Shown: positions 18,426-27,487 of the stretch, piece after piece
How the letters are laid out: every line of letters begins with the position of its first letter
Position numbering within the stretch: position 1 is the stretch's first letter
Assembly: GCA_022648545.1 (NCBI GenBank)
Contig: JALCMP010000002.1
Location: forward strand, 124,001-188,000
From: Bacteroidales bacterium
GTDB lineage: Bacteria > Bacteroidota > Bacteroidia > Bacteroidales > UBA932
DNA length: 64,000 nucleotides
Direction of reading: 5' to 3'
Made by a program: the position numbers and the translations under genes
The notes under the pieces: generated by a model
Databases searched by the model: none
The model's input: the letters and a program-made list of their open reading frames with translations, nothing else
What the model was told of the DNA's origin: nothing

Positions 18426-19368
18426 GATCGTTTTTTAAAATTTTATCAAAATATGCTATAGTTGCGGCAAGTCCTTCTTCAACAGACACAGAAGGTGCAT
18501 AACCTATGACTTTTCTTGCCAGAGAAATATCCGGTTTCCTTCTTTTCGGATCATCGCAGGGAAGAGGCTTGAAAACAAGTCCGGATTTGGAATTGGTCAT
18601 GTCTATTATCTTTTCGGCAAGCTGCAGAATTGTAATCTCCACGGGATTTCCAAGATTCACCGGACCAAGAAAGGAATCGTCAGTTTCCATAATTCCTACC
18701 ATCCCTTTTATAAGGTCGTCAACATACTGGAAACAACGGGTCTGGGTTCCGTCGCCGTAAATGGTTATATCTTCATTATTAAGGGCCTGCAATATAAAAT
18801 TGGAGACAACCCTTCCATCGTTCACGTTCATATTCGGACCGTAAGTATTAAAAATCCTTATTATTTTTATTCTGGTCCCTTTTTGACGGTTATAATCCGC
18901 ACAGAATGTTTCCGAAACCCTCTTGCCTTCGTCATAGCAGGATCTTATGCCGATAGGATTGACATTCCCCCAATATGTCTCTTTCTGGGGATTTTCAAGA
19001 GGATCCCCGTATACTTCGCTGGTAGACGCATGAAGCAACTTCGCATCTATTTCAGTCGCAAGTTCAAGACAATTAAGTACGCCGAGAACGGACGTCTTGG
19101 TAGTCTTTATAGGTTTATACTGGTAATGAATCGGTGAAGCGGGGCATGCAAGATTGAAGATTTCTTCGACTTCGGCATAATACGGGTTTATAACATCGTG
19201 CCGCACAAGCTCAAAATTATGATTATCCAGTAAATCCCTTATATTATCCTTGGAACCTGTAAAATAATTGTCGAGACATATTACGTCATTACCTTTTTCC
19301 AAAAGATATTTGCACAAATGCGAACCGATGAAACCGGCACCTCCGGTAACAAGAATCTTCTTCTTCAT
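18409..19368 (-). CDS. UDP-glucuronate decarboxylase (UDP-xylose synthase)
   Basis: NAD-dependent short-chain dehydrogenase-type enzyme that converts UDP-glucuronate to UDP-xylose. The Rossmann motif [14 protein letters not shown] is at residues 8-21; the catalytic triad is in [11 protein letters not shown] and [11 protein letters not shown] (YxxxK). [12 protein letters not shown] and the [11 protein letters not shown]-terminus are typical of the UXS group rather than of plain epimerases. Length 319 fits. It lies 50 bases after a glycosyltransferase gene, within the polysaccharide operon, and implies xylose or a derivative in the polymer. Confidence 0.9.
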   Translation of the reverse strand: MKKKILVTGGAGFIGSHLCKYLLEKGNDVICLDNYFTGSKDNIRDLLDNHNFELVRHDVINPYYAEVEEIFNLACPASPIHYQYKPIKTTKTSVLGVLNCLELATEIDAKLLHASTSEVYGDPLENPQKETYWGNVNPIGIRSCYDEGKRVSETFCADYNRQKGTRIKIIRIFNTYGPNMNVNDGRVVSNFILQALNNEDITIYGDGTQTRCFQYVDDLIKGMVGIMETDDSFLGPVNLGNPVEITILQLAEKIIDMTNSKSGLVFKPLPCDDPKRRKPDISLARKVIGYAPSVSVEEGLAATIAYFDKILKNDHGSAI

Positions 19369-19387
19369 AGAATATATATAAATATAT

Positions 19388-19395
19388 CAAATATA
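19388..19395 (-). promoter_or_regulatory. Possible internal promoter for the UXS-kinase pair
   Basis: Minus-strand TATATTTG matches the -7 consensus 19 bases before the UXS ATG, in the only gap above 25 bases within the polysaccharide operon. No -33 box is clear. Confidence 0.4.
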
Positions 19396-19418
19396 ATAAA
19401 AATACACATAAAAGCCGC

Positions 19419-20666
19419 CTACCTGGCCCTTCCGGATTTTTTCCACACTCCGCCCTTGTTGCCTGAATAAAAGAATGCACGCATCACATTATAATTCATA
19501 AACAAAAAATAATAAGCCGCATAAAGTATCTTATTTTTCTTCCCAGCCCTCGAGCATACAGCCCCGGCAAGAGCACATATATAAAAGGCAACCTGACAGA
19601 TAAAAAGCCAAAAGTATATTTTTACCGACACTCCGGAAAAGCCCGACGAATGACCGCAAAAAGCCAAAATGGCATTTGCTATAAACATTACGGGCAAACA
19701 CGCCGGAGTTACGGACCATCTCAGCACGCGGTGCGATATATACTGGAAACTCAGCATTCCGTACTTGAAAATGTTCAACAACGGAGAAAGTCTGGCAATA
19801 GACTGCAATCCGCCGGCGGCAATTCTTACTTTCCTTTTCCCTTCCTCGAACATATTTGCAGAATTTCCTTCAACTGCGCAAGCATTACGACAGTATGCTA
19901 TTTTATACCCTTTCATGGCAATACGCATGGACATCATAAAGTCGTCAAGAAGAGTATCTTCGGGTAAAGGCTCCAAAAGGGACGTTCGCGCCGCAAATAA
20001 TTCACCGGCAGCTCCTACTGCCGAATACAATCTGTAATCCATATCTTTAAGGAACGATTCATATTTCCAGTAAAGCCCTTCGGTTCCGGCCGCATCACCG
20101 GCAGCTCCCGCTTCGGAACTGACTCTTTTCTCTCCTGATACGCATCCCACTCTTTCATCTGCAAATTCCGCAGCTATTTCCGCCAGGGCTTCACTGCATA
20201 ACATCGCATTGGCGTCCGAAAAAACAACCAGGGGAGTATCCACATATTTCAGGGCTCTGTTCAGTGCAGCCGTCTTGCCTCGTCTGTCGGGTTGATGTAT
20301 TGCCTTAATTTCCGGAATCTTTGCACCATTGGCTCTCGAATCGGCATTATCGGCGGCAATATCCGAAAGCCTCTTCTCGGATCCGTCGTCCGTTCCATCC
20401 GTCACCCATAATATTTTCAATTTTCCGTAAGGATAACGGAGTTCCATACAATTGCTTATCTTCTCCTCCAGATAAGGCAGCTCGTTATAAGCAGCAATGA
20501 CAAGCGTCATAGCCGGCATATCACTTGCAGAAGGAATGGAACGCCTCTTTCGCTTCCCGCATTTTTCCTTTATTTTAACAAGCACGAATACCAGCAGACC
20601 GTATCCGGCATATGTATAAAATACAACGGACAGACAAATCCAGAAAACAACCGCAACATAAATCAT
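19419..20666 (-). CDS. Family 2 glycosyltransferase with membrane segments
   Basis: Inverting GT-A transferase anchored in the inner membrane. Helices lie at the N-terminus (VAVVFWICLSVVFYTYAGYGLLVFVL) and in the last third (TPACLPVMFIANAILAF, IYFWLFICQVAFYICALAGAV). The catalytic domain has LVIAAYNELPYLEEKI, VTDGTDDGS, the acidic SDANAM site and LLDDFMMSMRI. A QxxRW motif is not clean (KRKVRIAAGG in its place). It is one of three glycosyltransferases in the operon. Donor and acceptor sugars are unknown. Confidence 0.88.
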   Translation of the reverse strand: MIYVAVVFWICLSVVFYTYAGYGLLVFVLVKIKEKCGKRKRRSIPSASDMPAMTLVIAAYNELPYLEEKISNCMELRYPYGKLKILWVTDGTDDGSEKRLSDIAADNADSRANGAKIPEIKAIHQPDRRGKTAALNRALKYVDTPLVVFSDANAMLCSEALAEIAAEFADERVGCVSGEKRVSSEAGAAGDAAGTEGLYWKYESFLKDMDYRLYSAVGAAGELFAARTSLLEPLPEDTLLDDFMMSMRIAMKGYKIAYCRNACAVEGNSANMFEEGKRKVRIAAGGLQSIARLSPLLNIFKYGMLSFQYISHRVLRWSVTPACLPVMFIANAILAFCGHSSGFSGVSVKIYFWLFICQVAFYICALAGAVCSRAGKKNKILYAAYYFLFMNYNVMRAFFYSGNKGGVWKKSGRAR

Positions 20667-20678
20667 TTCATTATAAAT

Positions 20679-21812
20679 TTAATGAATACCAACGGAATAT
20701 GCAGTATCTTCATACACTTCGAGCAATTTTTCAGCAGAAGTTTTCCATGAAAATTCCGCCACCCTGCGCAAACCGTATTCGGAAATATTTTTTCTATAGG
20801 CCTCGTCAACTTCCAGCCTTATAAGACATGAAGCAATATCCGCCGGATCGTCCGGATCTGCAAGAACGGCTCCTTCCCCTGCTATTTCAGGCATGGCGGA
20901 AGTTCTGGAAGTAATCACCGGAGTACCGCAGGCCATAGACTCCAAAAGGGGTATCCCAAAACTCTCTCGCAAAGAGGTATATAAATAAGCGCTCGCTCCG
21001 CAATACAAATACGGAAGATCCTTATTGGGAATATACCCGGCAAAACGCAGATACGGCATTATCCATCCTATTGAATTCACACGCAACAAATAACTTACAT
21101 AATTCTTATCAAGATCGGCAATAAGAAGTGGATATCTTCTTGACGAACGGCCGAGGTAGGAGGCATATGCCCGCAGCGTTCCTTCGGTATTCTTCTTGGG
21201 ATCCCTGTTGCCGAGAAAAAAAATATACTTTTTATCTGGCAGATACATCGATGTTACCTTATAATAATCAGAGACGGGACGGAAATGCTCACCATACCCG
21301 TTATATATGACCTTTACCCTGTCTTCCGGCAGATCCAGATATTTCTTTATCCGTTTCTTCTCATATTCCGACACGGTTATTACGCAAGCACTGTGTGCGG
21401 CAACATAAGGGACCACCATGCGACGATAACGCCATCCGAGTTTCTGGTATAAAGATGAACTTCCGGAATGTTTCTTCTCCATGAAGATTACATCGTGAAG
21501 CGTGAGCAGCAACGGGACGGGGCATTTCAAAGGAGCAGTATTACTTGTGCAATGCAGTATATCGGCGCCGGTTTTTTTTACGGCAACAGGCAAGGCAATC
21601 TGCTCCCAAAGAGGATATGTAGGGCATTTTAATACATTCACATGCATGTTCTCCGATTCATCCAGACACACGTCGTTACCCGGAGCCACAAAGACGAAAT
21701 ATTCGTTTTTATGATCCAGGTCTCTTATTTTGCGCAGTTCCTCCAGGATGACGAAATCCATTCCGTGCTTGTCCTTTCTGAAAATTCTCTGTGCTTCAAT
21801 GGCTATTTTCAT
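20679..21812 (-). CDS. GT4-family glycosyltransferase
   Basis: Retaining GT-B fold transferase. The C-terminal nucleotide-sugar site is clear as ESFGIPLLESMACGTPVITS with the EX7E pair, followed by MPEIAGEGAVLADPDDP. The middle carries YIFFLGNRDPKKN and YNGYGEHFRP. The track ORF starts at 21851, but the ATG at 21812 (MKIAIEAQRIFRKDKHGMD) matches the family start and removes an overlap with the upstream gene, leaving a 7-base gap. It lies between two GT2 genes. Specificity is unknown. Confidence 0.9.
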   Translation of the reverse strand: MKIAIEAQRIFRKDKHGMDFVILEELRKIRDLDHKNEYFVFVAPGNDVCLDESENMHVNVLKCPTYPLWEQIALPVAVKKTGADILHCTSNTAPLKCPVPLLLTLHDVIFMEKKHSGSSSLYQKLGWRYRRMVVPYVAAHSACVITVSEYEKKRIKKYLDLPEDRVKVIYNGYGEHFRPVSDYYKVTSMYLPDKKYIFFLGNRDPKKNTEGTLRAYASYLGRSSRRYPLLIADLDKNYVSYLLRVNSIGWIMPYLRFAGYIPNKDLPYLYCGASAYLYTSLRESFGIPLLESMACGTPVITSRTSAMPEIAGEGAVLADPDDPADIASCLIRLEVDEAYRKNISEYGLRRVAEFSWKTSAEKLLEVYEDTAYSVGIH

Positions 21813-21819
21813 GACAAAG

Positions 21820-22995
21820 CTATTTATGTTCGGTATGAATAAAATTTTCATTTGCCCCGCTCGTCCTGAACAAATTGGAAAACATCATTAGAAATATGGC
21901 GGGAATCCTTTTCATAGCTCTTCGGAACTTTTCATCCACCAGATAATCGGGTGTAGATATGGCCAGCGATAAAAGGAACAGGAACAACATTATCCACCAT
22001 TTCCATCCAAGGCTGAAAGTTACCAGTGGCGCAGCCACGGACATTATTAATATTATGCCAAGAATTACGACTCTCGGTAAAATCATCCATTGGAATAATT
22101 TCTCCATGTAATCGTAATTTGCAGTTTTTAACGCATATATAAACTCGCTGAAAAAATGTGAAAGAGAACCGAACTGCGCAGCAACCCATCTCCGGCGCTG
22201 ACCGTAAAAGGCATCATATCCGGAGACCTTCTGATCATAAATATAATCATAATCGAGGTAATCTATAAAAATACGCTGCTTCAAAAGCAACGCCTCAAGT
22301 TCCTTGTCCTCTCCTGCGGTTTTTAACTTTTTTACATTTTCGATGAACCAGCCGTAATCGAAAGCCATGCCCGAACCTATAAGAGCCGATGAAAATCCGG
22401 CATATATATGGCCCTTCCTGAATATGGAATTATTAATTTCCTCGCTGAGAGCATCGAGCACGGCAACGGAATTCTCCCTGTTTTTTGAGACCCTGTGCAC
22501 CTGGAGCGCCTTCACCCCCTTGCAAAAAGCATCAGCAATATCGGAAAGAAAACATGATTCCACAATATTGTCGGCATCAAGTATTATTACCGCATCGTAA
22601 CCGGTTCCGGAATTTTTATCAAGATAAGATGCCGCATATTTCAATGCTTCCGCCTTGGAGCTTTTATCAAATATGGGCTTAAGAGTAATTACGGGAAGTT
22701 TAAGCAATCTCCCGTTCGTTGCATCGGACATTCCGTCGGAGATTACCACTACATCGTACAAATTTCTGGAATAGTCCTGCAAAAGCAGATTGGCTATAGT
22801 ATCGAATATTACGTTATCTTCCTTATAAGCAGGCACAAGTACTGCAAACCTCATTTTGCGTCCGCCGGAACATCTTTCATATCTGGTTTTCCATCCGTTC
22901 AAAGAGAAAAGGGAAAACACAAATATATAGACGACATATATTGCCATCACAACGAAAACTATAATATCAAGGATATCGAATAGTACAACAAGCAT
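21820..22995 (-). CDS. Processive-type family 2 glycosyltransferase, membrane-bound
   Basis: GT2 enzyme of the cellulose/hyaluronan synthase-like layout: N-terminal helix (LFDILDIIVFVVMAIYVVYIFVF), GT-A domain with VLVPAYKEDNVIFD, the ILDADN metal site, the GEDKELEALL acceptor-site acid and QRRRW (QxxRW), then C-terminal helices (VVILGIILIMSVAAPLV, WWIMLFLFLLSLAI). The ATG at 22995 is preferred over the TTG at 23001 reported in the track; it lies 2 bases past the upstream stop. Presence of QxxRW hints at multi-sugar addition, but that is not certain. Confidence 0.88.
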   Translation of the reverse strand: MLVVLFDILDIIVFVVMAIYVVYIFVFSLFSLNGWKTRYERCSGGRKMRFAVLVPAYKEDNVIFDTIANLLLQDYSRNLYDVVVISDGMSDATNGRLLKLPVITLKPIFDKSSKAEALKYAASYLDKNSGTGYDAVIILDADNIVESCFLSDIADAFCKGVKALQVHRVSKNRENSVAVLDALSEEINNSIFRKGHIYAGFSSALIGSGMAFDYGWFIENVKKLKTAGEDKELEALLLKQRIFIDYLDYDYIYDQKVSGYDAFYGQRRRWVAAQFGSLSHFFSEFIYALKTANYDYMEKLFQWMILPRVVILGIILIMSVAAPLVTFSLGWKWWIMLFLFLLSLAISTPDYLVDEKFRRAMKRIPAIFLMMFSNLFRTSGANENFIHTEHK

Positions 22996-22997
22996 AA

Positions 22998-24485
22998 TCA
23001 AGTTATTATTTTTTCCTGTTCCTGTTCTTTATCAAGACGTACCGTTATAAAGATAATGGAAATACATATAAAAACTATTATTCCGTTGGGAAATTGTGCA
23101 AGTACTTCATTAGCATATGACGTTACCAGAATACCGGCAAGCACGGAAACAGCAATATTATTATAACGGCGCAATACTTTATCTTTTAATCTAAAAAAAG
23201 AACAATAGGCGCCGTAAAATATTATGGCAAGCATTATCAATAAATAAAGAGAAAGCCCCACTATTCCGGTTTCAATCCAGAGGGAATACAGCCATGAATC
23301 AGTAGGGATCTGAGCCAACGAAGAATCGGGGACATACCTCAGGGCTTTACCTCCCGCAAGTCCTATGCCTACTCCGAAAAGATGTCCCTTCATATACTTT
23401 CTCATTTCGGCATGATGCATTACCCTTACCTGAAACGATGCGTCTTCGCTGTCGAATGCCGTCCTCATCCTCCTTATATATTGGTTGCCGTTGCCCACGT
23501 TGGTAAACATGAGCAAAAGCACTCCTGCAATCATAACACTGCCTAAAGATATTATGTATTTAGAATTTTTAACAATGATGACGAATGTAGCTATACCCAC
23601 TATTATTATAGCAATTGCACTCCTGGTTCCGGATAATAAGAAACCAATAAAAGACAAGACCATCGTAACGAAATAAAATATTTTCTTAACGGTTTTGACC
23701 TCTGAAAATCCTAGGATTGCAAACACAACAAAAGAGAGTCCCATAGATGTACCAAAATTAGCAGCATCGGTAAAAAAGGAAAAATACCTTATTCCCGTAT
23801 TTATGATATGAGTACGATAATGATCTCCGGCATATAGCCATGTCCATTCGAAACGATTGAACCCGAATATTTTTTGTCTTATTGCCGTTAATGCTCCCAG
23901 AATCGTCAAAACCGCCAGGGCGTTAAAAAATATTCTTATTTCCTTTTTCCCCTCAAGCACTATCGGAACGAACAGGATAATGAGAAGCATATATACCGAC
24001 GTCCATCTTACTGATGTAAACCAGGCCTGAGTTGATCTGGATACAGGATTAAATAGCAGCAGCAGGGTATAGATAAACCATATGACAGATAAAAGCAACG
24101 CCGGAGTTCTGCTATAACTCCAATTTATTTTTCTTTTTACGAATATGGTATCCAGCAACAGAATGGAAATGAAAATATATAACAGAAAATCAAATCCCAC
24201 TCCGGTCTTGAACCATGGCTGTAAAATAGAGAAATTACAAAACAAATAAGAATATATGAAAATAAAAAAAGCGAATATCTTATAATTATAAAAGGAAATC
24301 ATAAGAAAAATTACTGCAAACGGAATCATTACATATATGATAGCGATCTTGTAATTTAGCATTACGGCCGAATAGGCAAAGGCGGCAAGAAAGCACAACA
24401 GTAAAAATCCACCCAATATCCATCCGATATTACGGCTGAAAAAGCCCTTGACGGGATAACGCTTATTTGAGGAATCTTCAGACAT
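22998..24485 (-). CDS. O-antigen ligase/polymerase (Wzy/WaaL-like) membrane protein
   Basis: Polytopic inner-membrane protein of about 495 residues with some ten to twelve helices. A large extracytoplasmic loop before the last helices and the segment IPTDSWLYSLWIETGIVGLSLYLLIM match the O-antigen ligase/polymerase family pattern. In this operon it is best read as the polysaccharide polymerase. The ATG at 24485 (MSEDSSNKRYP) is chosen; a start five codons earlier (24500) is also possible. It sits 22 bases after the Wzz-like gene. Confidence 0.85.
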   Translation of the reverse strand: MSEDSSNKRYPVKGFFSRNIGWILGGFLLLCFLAAFAYSAVMLNYKIAIIYVMIPFAVIFLMISFYNYKIFAFFIFIYSYLFCNFSILQPWFKTGVGFDFLLYIFISILLLDTIFVKRKINWSYSRTPALLLSVIWFIYTLLLLFNPVSRSTQAWFTSVRWTSVYMLLIILFVPIVLEGKKEIRIFFNALAVLTILGALTAIRQKIFGFNRFEWTWLYAGDHYRTHIINTGIRYFSFFTDAANFGTSMGLSFVVFAILGFSEVKTVKKIFYFVTMVLSFIGFLLSGTRSAIAIIIVGIATFVIIVKNSKYIISLGSVMIAGVLLLMFTNVGNGNQYIRRMRTAFDSEDASFQVRVMHHAEMRKYMKGHLFGVGIGLAGGKALRYVPDSSLAQIPTDSWLYSLWIETGIVGLSLYLLIMLAIIFYGAYCSFFRLKDKVLRRYNNIAVSVLAGILVTSYANEVLAQFPNGIIVFICISIIFITVRLDKEQEQEKIIT

Positions 24486-24507
24486 AATTTTTGACCGCAA
24501 AAACGGT

Positions 24508-26688
24508 TCAGGCCGAATAACCGGACTGCATTATCTTATATATGAATTTTCTGTATGCGGTATAAGGCGGAAGCATGCCGGCAAAGGTTTCAAGGACATA
24601 TCTGTCCGTATCTACAAGACATAAACGCAAAGGAGCCCCGGCGGAATTACGAAGCAAATTCTCATACATTATCTGGTTGGCTTCGCTCCATACCATAGAT
24701 GCGTTAAGGAGCAACATGTTCAGATCTGAGTTACGCAACATAGATGACGGAATCGACGATTCCTTGCAACTGGGATGGATAATAATAACGACATCTTCTT
24801 CTCCTTCGTAAAACTCTGATACGGATCCGGCCGCAATATAATCCCGGCTGTCCGAAATAAAATCTTCTCCAGCTAAAAGAATCTTGACGGAAAAACCGGC
24901 ATTCATTATATAATTCGCAAGGGCCTGGGCTATTTCTTCCTTACGCTCGTGTTTTTCGATACTGGTTATGTTAATATAATGCTTCTTTCTTACGGAATCG
25001 AAAAAGTTCATAACGGCATTTGACAATGCATGTATCGACATATCCTTATACTGCGTATTATACATCCTGTATTTTAATAAGGAATCTTTGGGATAGGCTC
25101 CTATAACTTTTGCATCTCTTATTATATATTCGGTTTTCATTTTATCGGTAAGAGACCTGTCGAGGAAAAACATTATCAGAAATACACCTATTATAAAAAT
25201 CACGCTGCCCAAAAGCACCAATATGATTATTCTCATCCTGTGCATGGGAAGCGACGCTATAGGAAATATGGGCGGAGTAACCATCTTCAGCGAAGCGGAA
25301 CTAAGCTGTATGTTTTTCATACGCCCTTTTGCATCATTAAGATCATTGAAAATCTCCAGATAATTTCTCTCGGCCATACTAACCTTCCGTTCCCTCCTGC
25401 TCAAGGTAGTTCCAACAGGAGAAAAAGCCAGATAATTGCTGTCTATATTGTTTTTAAGGGAGTTAAGTACATTTAGTTCCGATTTTGATTTTTCATATGT
25501 AATATTGGCATCTATCCACTGTTTTACATAATCGGAACTTGGAACCCCTTCTTTGGAATATTTTTGTTCTGTTATATCCCTGGATTTTCCAAGCAGTATC
25601 CCCAGATTCTCGTCATAATTCGAATGAATTTCATTTTCGGCTGACCTGATCTTCATATCTATCTCTTGAAGCCTGTCTTTTTTCCCTTCTGAAACGGTAT
25701 CCATTAATATTTTGGTCCGATGTTCCGATAACTCACCTATAACCGACAAATGATTCAGAAAAGACAAATTTTTCTTCAGCTGACTGGAAAATCTTTCAAT
25801 CTTGCTGCCAAGCATATCAACTTCCACCTTGGACGTAACCATATTGACACGGACATGTGTCACCTCGGTTTCATAATCGCTGTTTAATATCGCAAGCTGC
25901 TTGGTTTCCTCGGGATAATTTATGATCCTGTGTTTTATGTTATAATGCATGAGGGAGTCCTCTGCCGCAGACAGACTATCTTTAGCTTTTGCCAGTTCCT
26001 TCTCATACATTTGTACGAGATTGTCTACTTCTCCAAACTTAAGATTGCGATATCTGCTCTTGAATTCATCCACGATGAAAAGCATGGTATAATATGCCAG
26101 TCCAGGATCCGTCAACATATACTTTATCCTCAACATTTCACTGTCCTTTATCCTTTCTGCTTCTATTCGTGACAATGCGCCGTTACTGAAAAACGGATCA
26201 TTATAATTGAAAAGTCCATAGGTATAACTTGAAGTACTTGAATTATCATAAGCCGTTATATTGGCCAGAGAACGCTCCTCTGAATCTTTATCTATAAGAT
26301 CCTTAACTTCCTGCGGTACATGGGAATAAAGGGCTCTGTAATTCTTTGCAAGAATATACTTGGTATCCCTGTTGGGATCGCCGTACATAAGTGATTGTGT
26401 AAATAGTCTTAGCGATACATTCTTAAGTGTCTCCTTGGAAATCAATATATTAAGAAAGGTTTCCATGGAATTATTTACGGCGGTATAACTTATTGTAGTA
26501 TTACCGCTCAAATTTCCGAATTCCACACCGGAAGCCACTCCAGTATATAATACTGCACTCACTTCGTATTTCGGAGACAACTTCCTCGTAAAAGCAAAAG
26601 CCATTACGGTGGCGAATAATGCTCCGAATATAATCCACCATTTTATTTTTGAGAAGAACCTCAGCGTACTATAAATAATATTATTCAT
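24508..26688 (-). CDS. Wzz/GNVR polysaccharide co-polymerase with a kinase-like C-terminal domain lacking Walker A
   Basis: Inner-membrane chain-length/export regulator. Order in 726 residues: N-terminal helix (WWIIFGALFATVMAFAF), a long periplasmic region with extensive coiled coil (about 190-440), a second helix (IIILVLLGSVIFIIGVFLIMFF, about 480-505), then about 220 cytoplasmic residues. These align with a BY-kinase layout (INITSIEKHERKEEIAQALANYI, then VKILLAGED and EDVVIIIHP), but the glycine/lysine P-loop is replaced by KHERKEE, so no ATP site is visible. The C-terminal tail holds several tyrosines. Its ATG follows AGGAG on the minus strand, one of few clear ribosome binding sites here. 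Confidence 0.88.
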   Translation of the reverse strand: MNNIIYSTLRFFSKIKWWIIFGALFATVMAFAFTRKLSPKYEVSAVLYTGVASGVEFGNLSGNTTISYTAVNNSMETFLNILISKETLKNVSLRLFTQSLMYGDPNRDTKYILAKNYRALYSHVPQEVKDLIDKDSEERSLANITAYDNSSTSSYTYGLFNYNDPFFSNGALSRIEAERIKDSEMLRIKYMLTDPGLAYYTMLFIVDEFKSRYRNLKFGEVDNLVQMYEKELAKAKDSLSAAEDSLMHYNIKHRIINYPEETKQLAILNSDYETEVTHVRVNMVTSKVEVDMLGSKIERFSSQLKKNLSFLNHLSVIGELSEHRTKILMDTVSEGKKDRLQEIDMKIRSAENEIHSNYDENLGILLGKSRDITEQKYSKEGVPSSDYVKQWIDANITYEKSKSELNVLNSLKNNIDSNYLAFSPVGTTLSRRERKVSMAERNYLEIFNDLNDAKGRMKNIQLSSASLKMVTPPIFPIASLPMHRMRIIILVLLGSVIFIIGVFLIMFFLDRSLTDKMKTEYIIRDAKVIGAYPKDSLLKYRMYNTQYKDMSIHALSNAVMNFFDSVRKKHYINITSIEKHERKEEIAQALANYIMNAGFSVKILLAGEDFISDSRDYIAAGSVSEFYEGEEDVVIIIHPSCKESSIPSSMLRNSDLNMLLLNASMVWSEANQIMYENLLRNSAGAPLRLCLVDTDRYVLETFAGMLPPYTAYRKFIYKIMQSGYSA

Positions 26689-26699
26689 AACGTTTCTCC

Positions 26700-27476
26700 T
26701 TACAATAATTTAATGGAGGTAAGTTCCTGCAATATATAAAGATTCTTTTTTATTTCCAGCAATGTATTTATAAACTCTCCGGTCATTTTAACGATGCGCT
26801 CCTTCTGTTCATATAACTCTGATTGATCGGCATTCCCTGAAATAAAATCCACTTTTAAGGCTTCATAGGAAGACATGGAAAGTTGAAGCGCTTCAAAATT
26901 CTGCTGCAGCAAAACCATTTCGGGCCTGATTTTCATATAGGCCATTTCTATCTGCTGGCGAAGCTCTATCAGATTGTTCTTTCTAAAATTTTCATTTTGC
27001 TTTACTTCCATCTTTTTCTGCCGTACGAGATTGCCGTAATTGAAAATATCCTCGAGCGTAAACCCTATGCGTCCCCCCACTATATAATAAGACTGGGAAT
27101 TGGTAGTATAATTATCACTCAGAGGAATACCGGTTTCCGAATAGGTTATCAGAGAATTGGTCCTTCCGTACGAGTAGTTTCCAAAGCCGGAAATAAATCT
27201 CAGCCATAGATTCTTCTGTATCCTTAGAGCATATTCGGAAGCCTTAAGCTGATCGCCTGCGGCTATTATGCCAGGATTCCTTTCGGCAGCATCAAGAAAA
27301 TCATCCAGCGAAGGCAAATTTATTGAAGAGATCTTAACCATCTCTTCCTGCAAATATCTTATGCCGTTATAAAGAGTAACGTTATTAGTATCTCCTTCGG
27401 TCTTTACTTTTTGCGAATATGAAGGCAAGTAAGACAAAAGAAAACATATCGGCAATAATATCAATTTCCTGAACAT
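26700..27476 (-). CDS. Short TolC-like outer membrane efflux family protein
   Basis: A 258-residue secreted protein (signal peptide MFRKLILLPICFLLSYLPSYSQ). The body looks like one half of a TolC protein: a helical stretch (LDDFLDAAERNPGIIAAGDQLKASEYALRIQKN), two beta strands (FISGFGNYSYGR, SYYIVGGRIGFTL) and long helices (VRQKKMEVKQNENFRKNNLIELRQQIEMAYMK). Ordinary TolC proteins have two such repeats and about 430-480 residues. There is no sign of a frameshift or of a second half nearby. It probably forms the outer-membrane or periplasmic part of polysaccharide export; this rests on operon position (11 bases from both neighbours). Confidence 0.7.
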   Translation of the reverse strand: MFRKLILLPICFLLSYLPSYSQKVKTEGDTNNVTLYNGIRYLQEEMVKISSINLPSLDDFLDAAERNPGIIAAGDQLKASEYALRIQKNLWLRFISGFGNYSYGRTNSLITYSETGIPLSDNYTTNSQSYYIVGGRIGFTLEDIFNYGNLVRQKKMEVKQNENFRKNNLIELRQQIEMAYMKIRPEMVLLQQNFEALQLSMSSYEALKVDFISGNADQSELYEQKERIVKMTGEFINTLLEIKKNLYILQELTSIKLL

Positions 27477-27487
27477 ATCCGTGTTAT

